This document shows positions 1-12,625 of a DNA stretch of 64,000 nt, one piece after another. The position numbers and the translations under genes were made by a program. The stretch lies in the NCBI GenBank assembly GCA_022410635.1, contig JAJVDF010000957.1, positions 246,241 through 310,240 on the forward strand, read 5' to 3'. Origin of the DNA: Tretioscincus oriximinensis. Taxonomy: Eukaryota > Chordata > Lepidosauria > Squamata > Gymnophthalmidae. Below the pieces are notes generated by a model. That model did no database searches and was not told the DNA's origin. It saw nothing but the letters and a program-made list of their open reading frames with translations. The number at the start of each line of letters is the position of its first letter. Position 1 is the first letter of the stretch.

Positions 1-510
1 TGGTAGATTTTCTCATGTTTCCTCTTTCCCCAAGAGTATAAAGTAAAGAGTCTCTTAGACTATGACCTGATTTGCATTCATCTGATTTAATCTACTTCAA
101 TAGAAATGGGTTAGCTTGATTTGTTTTAGTCTTAGTCCTCTTTACAGACTCAGTAATCTATTTTATGGCAAAAAGTGCATTATTACGGTGTGCAAAAGAA
201 AAACAGAAGGTTAAGACAAATTAATTACTTCTTCTAAAGTGGATTAAATCAGACCTATAGCTAATGATAAGATTTGCAGACACTACAGCATACCCACTCA
301 CCATGGGAATGCATATTATTTATGCTCAGACCTTCTCCAATATACTGACATTTTAACCTATGGCCTCTCAAAGCTCAGTTCATTTCTGTCATCATGTGGA
401 GGCACTGAACATGATGTGCAAAATAAATTTCAGCCCTTTACATCAGCTATTTTATCTCATGCAACATAGTGTGAGCCAGATTGTAACTAGCTATCAGCAG
501 CCTCCCTTAA
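1..510. other. No recognised feature
   Basis: Moderately AT-rich unique-looking sequence. The only open frame is short and has no recognisable domain. I see no repeat terminus, splice pattern or RNA gene here. Confidence 0.5.
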
Positions 511-866
511 GGACTATAGCTCAGTCACTAAGGAATCCATCTCTCATCTGGAAGATCGGGTATTGAAGTCCTGTGTTGGACATGGGGAGGAGTGAGCACC
601 TTCCACTAGCCTGTAGCTCTAGCCAACCCAGCTATTCGAAAGCAAGAATTGCAAGAAATTGCAACTGACTGTAAGTAGATACATGGGAACCACTACAGCC
701 TGGTGGGGAAGATAAAATGTAAGCCTTTGGGTAAAAATCCTTGTAAGATGCTTTGAGTTCCTTTGAAATGTGAGAAAAGCGGGGTATAAGAACCAAGTTC
801 TTCTTCTCCTTTTTCTCCTTCTTCTCCTTCTCCATCTTCTCCTTCTTCTCCTTCTTCTTCATTTCA
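511..866 (+). mobile_element. tRNA-derived SINE (family S1), polypyrimidine tail
   Basis: The head resembles a tRNA: a box-A-like stretch (TAGCTCAGTCACTAAGG) lies just inside the start and a degraded box B follows about 40 bases later. The body motif CCACTAGCCTGTAGCTCTAG recurs almost unchanged at 27.7, 49.5 and 56.0 kb, which defines the family. The 3' part (GCGGGGTATAAGAACC) leads into about 80 bases of TTC/CTC repeats. SINEs of this build are transcribed by RNA polymerase III and mobilised by a partner LINE; this copy is old and noncoding. The lysine/glutamate-rich minus-strand frame over the tail is only the antisense of that repeat. Confidence 0.75.
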
Positions 867-3800
867 TGGCTTGGTTCCTACAAATCCTAGGTCCTTTCCC
901 CATGTAATGGTTTGCCTTGCTATTTATTTTAAAACATGTTTGCCATCTGCCCCAACCTATCTTAAAGCTTCCACACTCATTGCATGATGAGCCCCATAAA
1001 GCATTGCTGCACTTGCCTTAATACAATTCCCAGAATTCTCTGCATGCTTTTTCTACAATTATCAAGCATTCTCTGTGAGCCAAGAGCTAATGAATTTGCT
1101 ATGTTCTCACTGCTGAACATCTCCATGAAGCTTTCTTTTGGATTTTACAAATGTCCATTGTTGAATTGTACAAACTAGAGTGGCTGGAAATTCTGTGAAA
1201 ACGAACACTTTTAGTGAGTGGATCAGTGAACATGTGTGATTTCTTGGGGCTGATGGAAGGTGATGTTGCTTTCATCTTGCTAAATATTGTGTGTGGTTTC
1301 GCAGGTTTTGAAAGGATCTTTTTAGTACTTCGCTACCATTTTGTTGTCATTTTTATCAGCACATTGCCAAAAAGGCTCTTCCAGCATATAATGGCCCATG
1401 AGAGCACACTGACTTTTGCTGACTTTTCAGTAGCACATCACTTCTGCTTACCTCTACTGGTGGTGGATTTCCACCACCAAAACATTGCATCCATATATTT
1501 CAGAGGGTTGAATCTTGGCCCACTTACAAATCCAACTACTATCTCTACCAGCTGTAGGTAAAACCTACCACACTGGATGAAACATGCTAGAAATGGAAGC
1601 AAGAAGCCCTCTGAAACCTCTTCTATTGTGGGTTACTATTCCTTGTAGAAAGGACCCATACCAATGTTATATTTAGAATTAAAGTAAAATAGGATTAACT
1701 TTTAAGTCTGGTTTTTATAATTGCTGTTTGAATAAATACCTCGACATGATGTTAATTCTTCATGGTTTTTATAAAACAGTAAGGATCTTTATGCACACTT
1801 TACTAGTACTAGTCTGGACGGAACTAGTGCTAATTCACATACATTCATGCTAAGGATCCTCAAATTGGATTAGTGCTACACCTAATTAATTGGGCCTACA
1901 TGTGTAATGATGCTGCATAATCCAAGTTAGACCAGATTTGTATGGTTGCAAGAACCCTCCTCCTTTCAAGCAATGCAGCAAACGTATCTTTGTATTCTCC
2001 ACACTTCCTCTGCTGGACAATGCTGCTAGAATCAAAGGTGTGATGGCGCTATATGGCTAGCATTCAGTCCCAATAGACAGCATTTGCATTTGAGTGACAA
2101 GAAAGTGGACCAATGACAGTGCAGAAGCTTCACTGTTGTCACATTGTCCAGGTTAGCCATGCCATGTTTGCATGGCAGCATAAATTACCTCTTTTTTAAA
2201 GCTTGCTCCATGAAGAAGCATAATGCTTCAGCTAACCTAGATCAAGCTAATCCAGATTCACTAGATCAAGCCATTCAACTACATTGCCTTAAACTTTCCT
2301 ATGATGAAAAGAGAAAATTATGTTAAATATATTTTGAAAATGAAAGTAATACATTGCTTTAAGTCAAAGTAACAATACTACCAAAATTTTTAATGTTACC
2401 ATGATTTCTCAAAATTAAAGTGATAAATAAAATGTTATTAGCAAAACTTTCATTGTAAGTCCAAGGAGACTCTTGCAATGAGTCAAATCAGCTCAAGTTA
2501 AGCTTCTTTTTAAATTCACATTGATTTCCATAAAGGTGATTAATGCAGGTGCTTAACAGTCTTACTGAAAATCAATAGGCTTTAAATATGCTCATATCAG
2601 ACGGAATCATGCCTATTTATTTAAAATTTAACCTGTTAAGCCATGAAAAGTTTCATTGGAATTAACTCCCCATGTATATTTAGTATTCCATTTTAAGCCT
2701 GTCATTACTTAATATCTTTTACCAAATCCTGAGCAGAACATTTTTTGACAATTGTTTCAAGCCATTTATTCAAAGCAAATCCATGTTCGTCAAGATGCTT
2801 TTAAAATCAGATATTTTATAACAATGAGGATTTCTCCTTCCTGAATTTTAGCAGGACTGGCTGTTTTCAGCTCCTTCTAGACTGGACTTTATTTCGTTTC
2901 AGAAAGGGTCTAAGGTATCTGCTTAACACATGATGTTCCAAAATAGGACACACTCCATTGTGGTCTGTGCTTTCTTGGTACTGAATTTGGATGACAGGCT
3001 CCTTAGACCTTTTCCTAAAACAGAATAAGGAGAAGGAAGGGTCTATTATGTACAATACAATACAAGTGCCATTAGAACTCTTAATTTTGTTGTCAAAAAG
3101 CTGCTGAAAGCTCAGGCAGAAACTGCACAATTGAGCAAAACTGACTAATCCAACCAAGGTGACCAGTACCTCATGCCAATGGTCCCTTGGCTTTATTGTA
3201 TGCCATTTCTTTCATCATTCTAGTATCACTTTCTGTTTTCCACCTTATCTTACTAAACTGTCATTTTAACTATCTATTTTGGGTGCTGCTGTGGTTTGTT
3301 TTGCTTGTAGTTTTATGGATTTTTTGTATATGTGTGTTTGGTTGTGTGAATGGGATAATTATTGGTTATTGCATCTTCTTGGTTTTGCTTATCTTGTTCT
3401 TCTGGTGTGCCAATAGTCAAGAACAAGCAAGTATGAGCATTAAGTCATGGAGGATAGGCCAGGTGCCAAGAGTGAAGTACCTAGGATGTATCCAGAAATG
3501 GGTTTTCTTCATGCTATAATAGCATGAACATAGTGGAGATTTTTCCATATATTACTGTAGAGATCTAGCAGTAGTAGTGCTAGAAAGGTTCATTATTATG
3601 TTTTTTCCTGTTAATCCTTTTATGCAGTTTCCATAGCATTATGTTCAATCTTTGAACTCTGATGGCAGCTTCTGAGATGCAAAAACCTCCAGCCTGACTT
3701 TTGACTCTTTGCCTCCAGCAAGAATAGTTGCTATATCCTGATGAATGTATACTGGAAAAACACAAAACCCATAGCAGCCTCCCCAAATTTTGGGCAGTTT

Positions 3801-3892
3801 AAAGATTATTAGTATTCGTGATTTTAATGTTTAATTATTTACCAACTTTGTACCAATAATAAATATTATATAACAAAACTATATTTGATGAC
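867..3892. other. No recognised feature (3 kb)
   Basis: Unique-looking AT-rich sequence with scattered short open frames of at most about 115 codons, none with a family signature. A small palindrome, ACTAGTACTAGT, lies near 1803. I see no transposon end or RNA gene. Confidence 0.45.
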
Positions 3893-4173
3893 TGGAAACG
3901 TGGAGGCCCTTCTGACTGTACCACCACCCTCAGTGGCAGAGAGGGCCTTCTCTATGGAAGCCCCCAGGCTTTGGAATAGTCTCCCTCTCAAGGTATGTCT
4001 ATCACCATCTCTTTCAGGAAATCCTCTTTGGCCTGGCCTTTGGCTGCGAAAACTGCTGTCTCTTCATTAATCTTAGATGTGGCTATTTTTTAATCTGTTA
4101 ATTGTGATTTTATTGTGAAACACCATGAGACCTTTGGGTATAGGACAGTATAAAAATGTAAATAAATAAATTT
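3893..4173 (+). mobile_element. L2-type LINE 3' end fragment
   Basis: One frame reads AERAFSMEAPRLWNSLPLK, the usual C-terminal signature of L2-type ORF2 just after the reverse transcriptase. About 150 bases of 3' UTR follow, ending in GACCTTTGGGTATAGGACAG and AAATAAATAAA. The same tail ends other L2 fragments near 10.1 and 32.0 kb and is also the tail of two SINEs here. This is a 5'-truncated dead copy. Confidence 0.75.
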
Positions 4174-5051
4174 GTTGCTAATGCTGTTAGAGGGAATTGA
4201 TTTCTGAGGGTCCCCAGAAATTCAAAACTCCCTTTGGTAGTGGGTTGTTTTAGGCACAATGTTTGAAAAATGTAAAATCGCATGATTAAATTCATAAAAT
4301 ATTAAAAATTCAAGCTGCAAACAAAACATATTGAATCAGAACAACATTTATTAAAAATCTCCAGAAGAAATTCTTTAAAAAATGCTCATGACAGCTAAAG
4401 CATTGTGCATTGTGCACAAAGATAACAGAGAAAATGTTCAAAATTTATCCAAGTACAAAATCTTAATAATTGGTATCAAAACTTTAAACTAAGCAAATCT
4501 TAAGTGTATATATTTCACATGATATAAAGCTAATTTATATCTTTATTAACCATGTCACCCAGCCAGCTGATTGTAAATTTAAAGTCAAAATGGTTTCTAA
4601 GGCAATTTAAAGCTTTCTGTGAAGATTTCTTATTCTTTTTTGAATCATAGAGTGAGGTATCTCTAGTAATCATGGATGAAAGCATAAATTATCTGAATCA
4701 TAACTGCTGTTTTGACCCAGCTTCAACCTTTGAACATTGGCAGCACATTCTAAGGCAGGCTTAAGCTTCAACGGAGAATCTTTCTGGATCATTAAATTCT
4801 GCTAGCAAGTACCAGGAGGACTCTGAACTCACTTACTGTTTACCTTCACTTAGCTATTATTCCCAGCAAACAAGTCAAAAGGATTATTGGATTAGGCTGT
4901 TGACCAAACCTTTAGACACTGATCATTGCCAAATTTTTCTGTACTAGTCTTTTACGCTGACTTCTTTGAAAATCCTTGTGCTAACCTAATAAAAAAATAT
5001 GTTTATAAACTCTGCCATTCTCCATAAGATCATCATGAAATCTTTCATTGA
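4174..5051. other. No recognised feature
   Basis: AT-rich sequence with no repeat end, coding signature or structured RNA that I can identify. Confidence 0.45.
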
Positions 5052-5263
5052 CCCTTCCTTCCTTCCTTCCTTCCTTCCTTCCTTNNNNNNNNNNNNNNNN
5101 NNNNNNNNNNNNNNNNNNNNNNNNNNNNNNNNNNNNNNNNNNNNNNNNNNNNNNNNNNNNNNNNNNNNNNNNNNCTTCCTTTCTTTCTTCCTTTCTTCCT
5201 TCCTTTCTTCCTTCCTTTCTTCCTTCCTTTCTTCCTTCCTTTCTTCCTTCCTTCCTTCCTTCC
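5052..5263. repeat. (CTTC)n array with a 90-base assembly gap
   Basis: Tandem CTTC units run from 5052 into a block of N at 5085-5174 and resume as CTTTCTTC-type units to 5263. All apparent reading frames here are repeat translations padded with X. The true length is unknown, because the gap lies inside a repeat that short reads cannot span. Confidence 0.95.
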
Positions 5264-7199
5264 ATAAAACTCTTTCACATTGCCTTGGCAAGAGACCTTC
5301 CTCTACCTATGTTTGAACTAACTGGCTGTCTTTTCAACACCAGTGCCTTTCAATACAGGTGCTCCTTTTTATCTGCAGGAGCAGAGATCCTATAAGGAGA
5401 TATCTCAGCAGTCTAGCAAGGCTGCTCCCTCAGGCCCTTTCTAAGGGGGCTGTTTTCCCATCTCTAAACAGCTATCATGCCAAGAGATCCAATCATCAGT
5501 CAGGAAGGTGTCCTCCCAAAGTGTAGCATTCCTGCCAGAAAGAATCACTACAGTGTCTTGTATCAGGTCTCCTTGGCATTCTGAATCTAAAGCATTTCAG
5601 CATTTTAAAATGCCAGAGTCTTTTCTCGGCTTAAGCTGCAATCAGCTTTTCTCATTCTTGCACCAAAAGTTGGAGGGTGAAAGGAAAAACCTTAAGCAAG
5701 AAGGCTCATATCTGCTTCTATCTACCTGCTTGTTTTTATGCTTCTAACACCTCTTGGGATCGATCCACAATCTATGGGGACATGCATTTTCCTGTAGCCA
5801 GAATTACTACCAATAACTACCTGATAGTGTTTAACTTCTGGAAACTCATCTTGTTATCCAAATAGCAAGACATCTCTCCCTGAACAAAGGAATTCTTCTG
5901 CTTCCTTCAACTGTTTTAAAATGGAGGCTTATCTTTTTGATATATAAATTCATTTTAATTTCCTCTATTTAGAAAGCCTAACACAGATATTTTCCATGTT
6001 TTCCCGCTCAACACTGCTCTGGCTTTTATTCCAATTTCCTATTCATTTTTTTCCATAATTCCAGCCTCTTCATTTGCAACCCAACACCTTTTTTTCATTA
6101 AGAACGTTATTAATTATCCAGCAACACCAAAATTTACACTATAGTTCTCCATTTCGAAGAATCACCATAAGGCCACCACAAAAATAGATTTATAAGCAAA
6201 AATATCCATGTTGTGGCAATTGGAAGAGGGGGAAAAACAGCTCTGTGGAAACAGCTGGTTCAGGGCCTGACTCGTTTGGAAGCTGAAGCAGTCTAAAAGG
6301 CATAATATAAAAGGCTGAGGATTATGGGGCCAACACTCCTCCATCAGGTGCATACATAGCACCCTGTGCGTAGAACTCAGGTATCTTATAAGCCAAAAGA
6401 TGGCATCACATCCATAATAAAGGACACATCTAATTTAATACTGCACTATAGCCAGCTCTCTATAATAAAATAAAATAAAACTTCCATGTCACTTATGATT
6501 GTTAAAGGAACATAGACATTGTGAATTTACTATGGCAAGGCAGAGCTTCAGTGTGATACCCATCTAACTAGACTGTCCAAAAAGCCCACATGCCAACTGA
6601 TATCCACATGATGTTCTTCACAATTTACAGTGTGTGTGTGGGGGGGGAAGGAGTCCAACAATGAGAGTTTATTGTTGGGAATATGGGAATGAAACTCCCT
6701 ATTCTACCAGCCACTGTTAAGCTGTAGATTAAAAACAAGATAAAAAAACAGTATTTTCTTCCCTTAATTTGTAGGAATAGGAGGGGGGATAAAGTCTGGA
6801 GTCTGTAAGAGAGATGTGTCTCATCACTAACTTCTATCACCTTGAGTTGTATAAGTCTACCAAGCAGCAATGTTTCTGAATAAAGAACCCAAATGTCACT
6901 ATGTGAGAATGATCATCCTGACATTCATAGCTCTGCAAACTAATATTAAAAATAAATAGGAATAGTTTTCCACCTGGAATGCACTCAGATGTTCAGGATT
7001 GGGACTGGAATGGGTTATGGCACCAGAACTACTGTAGTAACAGTCATTTCCAAATGTATGTAGCTGTCAGATTTGTGAGATATAGAAGAGGATGCAGCCC
7101 AGTAAAACAATGATTATTGAATGTGGACATCTCATTACAATGACTTACATTCTGATGAAGCTGTGTTGGCATACAAATTGTCCTGCAAACAGAGCTACA
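5264..7199. other. No recognised feature (1.9 kb)
   Basis: Unique-looking sequence. A short GTGTGTGTGGGGGGGG run lies near 6632. Open frames are under 85 codons with no recognisable domain. Confidence 0.45.
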
Positions 7200-9310
7200 T
7201 ATTCAGAGAGATACAGAAAATTTAGCTCTGTAGATAATAAATTAATTAAGAGGAACAATCACTTATAAATCAGATCAACTAAGACAATGGGAATTTGATT
7301 ATCAGATCATGCACCTCTAGTGGCAATGTTTAGGACAGGAGAAAGTAAAAGAAAAATATTGGAAGTTTAAGCCTATAGTAGTAATAGATGAAGAAAAAGG
7401 CACAGCAGATTAAAAGAGCAATTTAGATTGAATTCAACCCAGGTGGTTTCAAATATTTTGCTGTAGAAAACAGGTAAAATGGTTGTTAGAAGAATATGTA
7501 TTACTTTCAAATTTGATTTGAAGAGATGATGGAAATAGGATAAGAAAGGATAAAACTACAGAGATTAAACTATTATAAAAGGAATAAGAAAGAAATAGAA
7601 ATAGGGAGAAAGCAACTTTATTGGAAAACAAGAAAAAAAGACTTAAAGGATTGGGATGAAAAGTAATTTAAGACCAAAAGAATCTTTTTAAGAATGAATT
7701 CCAAAGTTGGAATATAAAATCAATAAAATAACATCACATTACTTAAGCAAGAAGAAGGAAAAGATATGGATAATAAGATTACAAGACAAAAATGGAATGG
7801 TGATTCAGGTTAAAAAAATAATCTCAAATATTATGAAGGAATTCTATGAGATACTGTATAAAAAAGAAGACATGAGGGATCGCCTAATACAAATACAAAA
7901 AACAGTTACTGATAGAGAAAAATAAATGCTTTTTGCCCCCATAATAGAGGATGAGGTTAGAAAAGTAATAAATTGCATGAAAATAGGGAAAACTCCAGGT
8001 CCGGCGGGATTTGCAACAGCATACTACAAAATATTTTTGGAAGAACTAATACTACACCTAACTAAAATATTAGAGGAAGTATATGTTTTAAAAGTAATCC
8101 TGGAAATATGGAGACATTAGAAATAATAACTTTATTGTAACCAGGTAGAGAAAGTACATCATCAGAGTTGCATAGACCAATTAATCTTAGCAACTGAGTT
8201 CGTACCATTTTTGTAAAAGTTTTAACAAACAAATTGGAAAGTATAATCACAAAAACCATACAGGAAGATCAGCATAGATTCGTAAAAGGGATAAGAATAG
8301 GAGATCCAATCAGAAATGTTATAAATGTAATGTATCATGTTCAAGAGACTAAAAGGAAATTAGCATAATTGAAATAGGATGTATTTAAGGCATTTGATAA
8401 AGTGAGCGATAATTTTTGATTAAGATATGTGGAAAGCTAAACTTAGGAGAGAAACTTTGTGAAGCAATTAAAATATTTATGAAGGAAATCAGACATATAC
8501 TAGAATTAATGAAGAAAGATTGGAAATCATCAACATTGAAAATAGCACAAAACAAGGTTGCCCATCATCACTTTTGTTATTCATTATAGTTAGTGAAATT
8601 TTAGCAAATAAGATCAGGAACTCCCAAGATTGTACAGATTGTAAGGTGTCTAATACAGAAATAAAAGTAAATTTCTTTGCAGATGACACACTTTTAATCA
8701 TGGATCGCCCATTACAAATGATTTGTGACATCAAAAGAGTGTTGGAGGAATTTAAGCAACAATTGGCCTTATACATTAATAGAAAAGAAAACAGAAATAG
8801 TGTTTATTAATATACCTTCATCAGAGCAACCAGAAGTCAGAAAAGAAGCAGGCTCAAAATTGGGTCATAAGAAAATGAATTACTTGCGCATTTGGCTGTA
8901 TAAAAACCTGAATAAGAAAAGGGCAGGAAATTTTAAAAAGGTATGAAAAAAATGAAAAACAATTGAAAATCTGGAAGAATAATTTTTTATTGATAGACTA
9001 AGGACCATAAAAATTGACATATATTTTCCAAACATTACCATAAGGAATCCTCATCTGTTCATTGAGAATATGAGACAGCTAGATGAACACATGGATGGAG
9101 GAGGATAAAATACCATGACTGAGGAAGAAATTACTTATAGCAAAGAAGGAAGAGGGAGAGTTGGGCATTCCAATAGAAAAACTATTGGAAGCACAGTATT
9201 TGAATTAAAAATAGGCAAAATTTGAAATGGAAATGAATGGCTTAATAGATTCAGAAATAATAGAAGAAGTTGGATTCAAACCATATGAAGAAGATGACAA
9301 GGTTTCTTTC
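7200..9310 (+). mobile_element. Decayed L1-type LINE ORF2 (endonuclease to C-terminus)
   Basis: In a single frame there is an APE endonuclease motif LSDHAPL (7299-7319), then an RT fingers motif KTPGPAGF (about 7988), the RQGCP-like block TKQGCPSSLLLF (about 8547) and an intact catalytic FADD (about 8677). Stops break the frame at 7923 and 8118 and in the unread stretch up to 8520. Near 8800 the frame shifts by one, after which KTEIVFINI and KKMNYLRIWLYKNL match the post-RT region of L1. The order endonuclease, RT, thumb is that of L1 ORF2. ORF1 and the endonuclease start are missing, so this is a 5'-truncated, stop-riddled copy. The outer limits are estimates. Confidence 0.85.
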
Positions 9311-9419
9311 TGTAAGAAAGAAAAATGAAGTATGGTGTGTTCTTTTACACACTTTTAGCTATGATGCAAAATTAGCTAAAACTGGCCTTCAAAATATGGA
9401 AATGAGATAGAGTTTGCGT

Positions 9420-9715
9420 ACGTAGGATCAACTGTTGCCGGTTGAGGCCAAGGTGACACCAGAATTCTGAGTAACTGTAACAAGAAGATATACAAGCTCA
9501 TGGAATGAGTTTCCTGCCATTTCTGTCCTGATGTGACACTATTAATTGGTGCATAAAAAAGCTTGCTTTATGACTGCTTCTTTAGAAGTCTTGGTCAGAA
9601 AACTTGACTTCTGCCAATTTACTCCTCTGTGAAAATAACTTAATAAAACTGGTATACCTTAATAATATTTGCTGGGTTATTGTTTCTGTGTCCTGATATT
9701 TTATTTGACAGTCCT
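9420..9715 (+). mobile_element. Possible solo LTR fragment
   Basis: A TATA-like CATAAAAAAGC (about 9552) is followed about 85 bases later by an AATAAA signal (about 9641) and a T-rich ~70-base stretch ending in TTTGACA, the order expected of a compact LTR. A GTCC occurs just before TGATGTGACAC (about 9520) and again just after TTTGACA (about 9712), which could be a 4-base target duplication of a very short unit. No coding partner is present and the 5' limit is unclear. Confidence 0.25.
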
Positions 9716-9849
9716 CGACTCTTGGAAAGATGTTGGTTCCAAGATTGGTCCATGTATTAAAATGACATGTGAAGACTCTTCTTGTAGCTCCAATTGCCTT
9801 CAGATATTCAAAAAGTAATGAGTCACCTATTTTGTTACAATTTGCAATA

Positions 9850-10126
9850 TTTGGAATAGACTCCTATTATTCTGTGTGCAAATGTTATGTGGCTTTTGGT
9901 ACCTGATTAAAGTGTACTTCCTCACAGCCTTCTGATATTTAGGTCCTAATGTTGTCTTGCTAGGTTGGGGATTGTGTTTTAATTGTATATTGTATCCACA
10001 TTTTATTCTCTTTTTCTGTTTGCAAATATTGTTATTTTAATATGTTAATTTGATTTCTGTTGTTAACTGTTCTGAGACTCTTGGGTATAGGGTGGTATAG
10101 AAATGTAAATCAATCAATAAATTAAA
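9850..10126 (+). mobile_element. L2-type LINE 3' tail (degraded)
   Basis: The 3' end CTTGGGTATAGGGTGG followed by AATCAATCAATAAA matches the L2 3' UTR seen at 4.1 and 32.0 kb. TTTGGAATAGACTCCT near 9851 resembles the degraded LWNSL-coding stretch that precedes that UTR. No intact frame remains. Confidence 0.5.
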
Positions 10127-10790
10127 TTTCCAAATAGGTCTTCAAAGGTATTTGACATGCTTTGATCATCCGAAACAAGACTCAAAGCTGTATTTTTAGC
10201 AATACTTTAGTTCTCTGTATATAGAAAGCTATCATACAGGTATTATCTAATGGAACTGTTTCTGTTCTTGTTTGATTTCCTCCCCTAAAAAGGGTTCTTT
10301 GAAACATAGACAGAAATGATTAAGAGTAAAAATAATCTATCATAAAGATACAATGTTTCTTATTTTAGTATTTGCTATAATTTAGGTAGAAGAGAAGGGC
10401 TTATATGAAATTTAAAAGCAGAAATGTATCAGGTGTCAAAAGAAACAGTTACACAAATGGGTCCCCACCAAGGATATTATTGAATGAACAACAAAGAGAG
10501 GATCATGTTGTGTTTATGCATCATATTCTAGAGAAGTATATTCCGACAGAATGAGCTTTGCTGAATCTATAGATCTTTGCTTACACTTACTCATGCAGTG
10601 ATTGTACACTGTGATACTTTTTTACCATTTCATTGTCAAACAAATTACTTACACTACATAGGTATTGAAACTGGCATGGGAGAGGGAATATTACAATCTA
10701 CGAGGTCACATATTTATCTGTTTCCATTCACTTGAAATCAAAAGAGGATAAAGGCAACCAACACTTTCTAGGGAGAATTCAGGGATTCAA
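10127..10790. other. No recognised feature
   Basis: AT-rich unique-looking sequence without open frames of note or repeat ends. Confidence 0.45.
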
Positions 10791-10900
10791 AACCCAAGAC
10801 AATCACGTTCAGAGTTTCTGAAGGAAACCGTCGACCACCTGCTCCACTGTTCTGGAAGAGTGGCGATGCTTTGGTCTGCAATAAAGAATCCATCACAAGC
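10791..10900 (+). mobile_element. LINE ORF2 C-terminal fragment (zf-RVT-like)
   Basis: One frame reads ETVDHLLHCSGRVAMLW. The arrangement E-T/S-x-D-H-L-x3-C followed by W is the C-terminal zinc-knuckle-like signature of L1-type ORF2 proteins. The flanks are not readable as LINE, so only a short relic survives. It lies 1.5 kb beyond the larger L1 relic and may be a separate insertion. Confidence 0.45.
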
Positions 10901-11869
10901 TGGGATCATTTGCTCCAGGTGCAGCTTAAGACTATATCCTGCACCAGCTATATCCTGAACCAACTTCCAAGATCTAACCAGCTTTTGAGCCAGTGCAGAT
11001 GCTTTAAGTCATCTCAAATAAGTCATCTCAAAAATCTTATTTGGACCAAAAAGTGCTAGAACCTGCCACACACTCAGTAAAATTGGTCAAAGTGATGGAG
11101 AGACTCTTGTTACTTCGACCTTTTTGAGGGAGAGAGGACTGAGGACGTATCGGTTCGGCAGCCATTAACTCTTAAAATTGGGAAACCAGCACTGATGGAA
11201 ATCAATTCCCAGAATGGATGAACAGGCTTAAGGACTGGGTATATGTGAGTATATTATCCTATGGGCAGCCAGTTTTATAGACATTTCATTTCTGGAATAC
11301 GTTAGAGGGTAATTTAAATACCCATGTAGATGTTTCTATTTTGAAAACATTACAGCTAGTAAAGTTGATAATTATTTTTGTTATGAGTGCAAATACACAT
11401 TTTCTTGCATGTATTGAAATAGAGCATCAAATATAAATGGTAAAAATGTTTATATCTTGAATTTCTAGATTCTTGTGCAGAATTTGTTACATTAAATAAA
11501 CCAAGAACCTGAAAACAGGCAATTTGAGACTGTAAAATGTCAAGTTGATAGTTACCACTAGATAGGCTCTTTGCCAAGGTATCTGGAATAAAGTAATTGA
11601 TGTAATGAATTTGATGAAAAGGTAGTAGCTGCCTGAGATGTGAACGAATCTAGGATTTACAATGACCAAAATCAGAGCCCAATGATTATTACTATTTGAG
11701 GAGATCACGGACTCCATCTTCTGAAAGGGTGATACTGCCCTCAATTGAGATTTGATGCAAGTAATACAGCATCAACATTTTATATTTTAGGACAGTCAGT
11801 GAAGTGGTGTCGTTCTTGCCATTGCATTGCAAATTTAACAGTTACTATTTTTAACTAGTTATTAAGTTC
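10901..11869. other. No recognised feature
   Basis: Unique-looking AT-rich sequence with only short uncharacterised frames. Confidence 0.45.
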
Positions 11870-12625
11870 ATTTTTATTTTTGCAACTGGTTAAAAGATGA
11901 CACTCCAAATCTCCTGATGACCTCTCCCAGCAGCTTCATATAGATGTTAAACAGCATGGGGGAGAGGACTGACCCCTGAGGAACTCCACAGGTTCCCTAG
12001 GTATCGAGCCAGACTCCCCCACCACCACTCTCTGGAAGCGACCTTGGAGATAGGAGCAGAACGACTGCAATGCCACCAACTCCTAAACTCCTTAGCTTCT
12101 CCAGAAGGATGCCATGGTATCCATGGTATAAAAAGCTGCTGAGAGTCCAGAAGAACCAACAGGGTCACATTGCCACCATCCCTCTCTTGGAGAAGGTCAT
12201 CAACCAGGGTAAACGAGGTGGTTTCTGTGCCATGACCAGGCCTGAAGCCAGATTGAAATCAGTCTAGATAATCTGTTTCTTTCAAGCATGCCTGCAGTTG
12301 AACAGTCACATCCCTCTCTAGAACCTTGCCCAGGAAGGGTATGTTGACCACCGGGAGGTAGTTATTTAACTCTTCTGGGTCCAGGGAAGGCTTCTTGAGG
12401 AGAGGGTGTACCACCACCTCTTTAAGAGCCAGCAGGACCACTGCATCCCTCATTTTTTTTTTGTGTGTGAGAGTCAATAACTACAGTGGGAATTTTTCTA
12501 CACTTATCTCTGGAGGTCTGAATCTGTGAGTCTAAATCAGATAGATTTTGATCTGTTGTGGAGAAGCCCCAGTCATGAGACAAATTGGATGACCACCAGA
12601 ACAAACGTTCATGATATCTGAGCAC
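11870..12625 (-). mobile_element. L2-type LINE reverse transcriptase fragment
   Basis: The minus strand carries, in order, KKPSLDPEELNNYLPVVNIP and FLGKVLE (RT block 1-2), then degraded forms of the GF-PGHGTET block, NVTLLVLLD (catalytic block A region), and across frameshifts a GVSPLPHAV-like version of the GVPQGSVLSP block. This matches the L2-clade RT order. The copy is truncated before the catalytic DD block and broken by at least two frameshifts. The ORF2 C-terminus and 3' UTR are absent. Confidence 0.75.

Noticed and set aside
511..580. tRNA gene
   Set aside because: The tRNA-like heads here and at 18.4, 27.7, 39.9, 49.5, 50.8 and 56.0 kb continue into SINE bodies and lack a foldable full tRNA.
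632..862. Lysine/glutamate-rich minus-strand frame
   Set aside because: It is the antisense of the TTC/CTC tail of a SINE; composition explains it.
4981..5395. Several overlapping frames containing runs of X
   Set aside because: They translate the CTTC array and the assembly gap.
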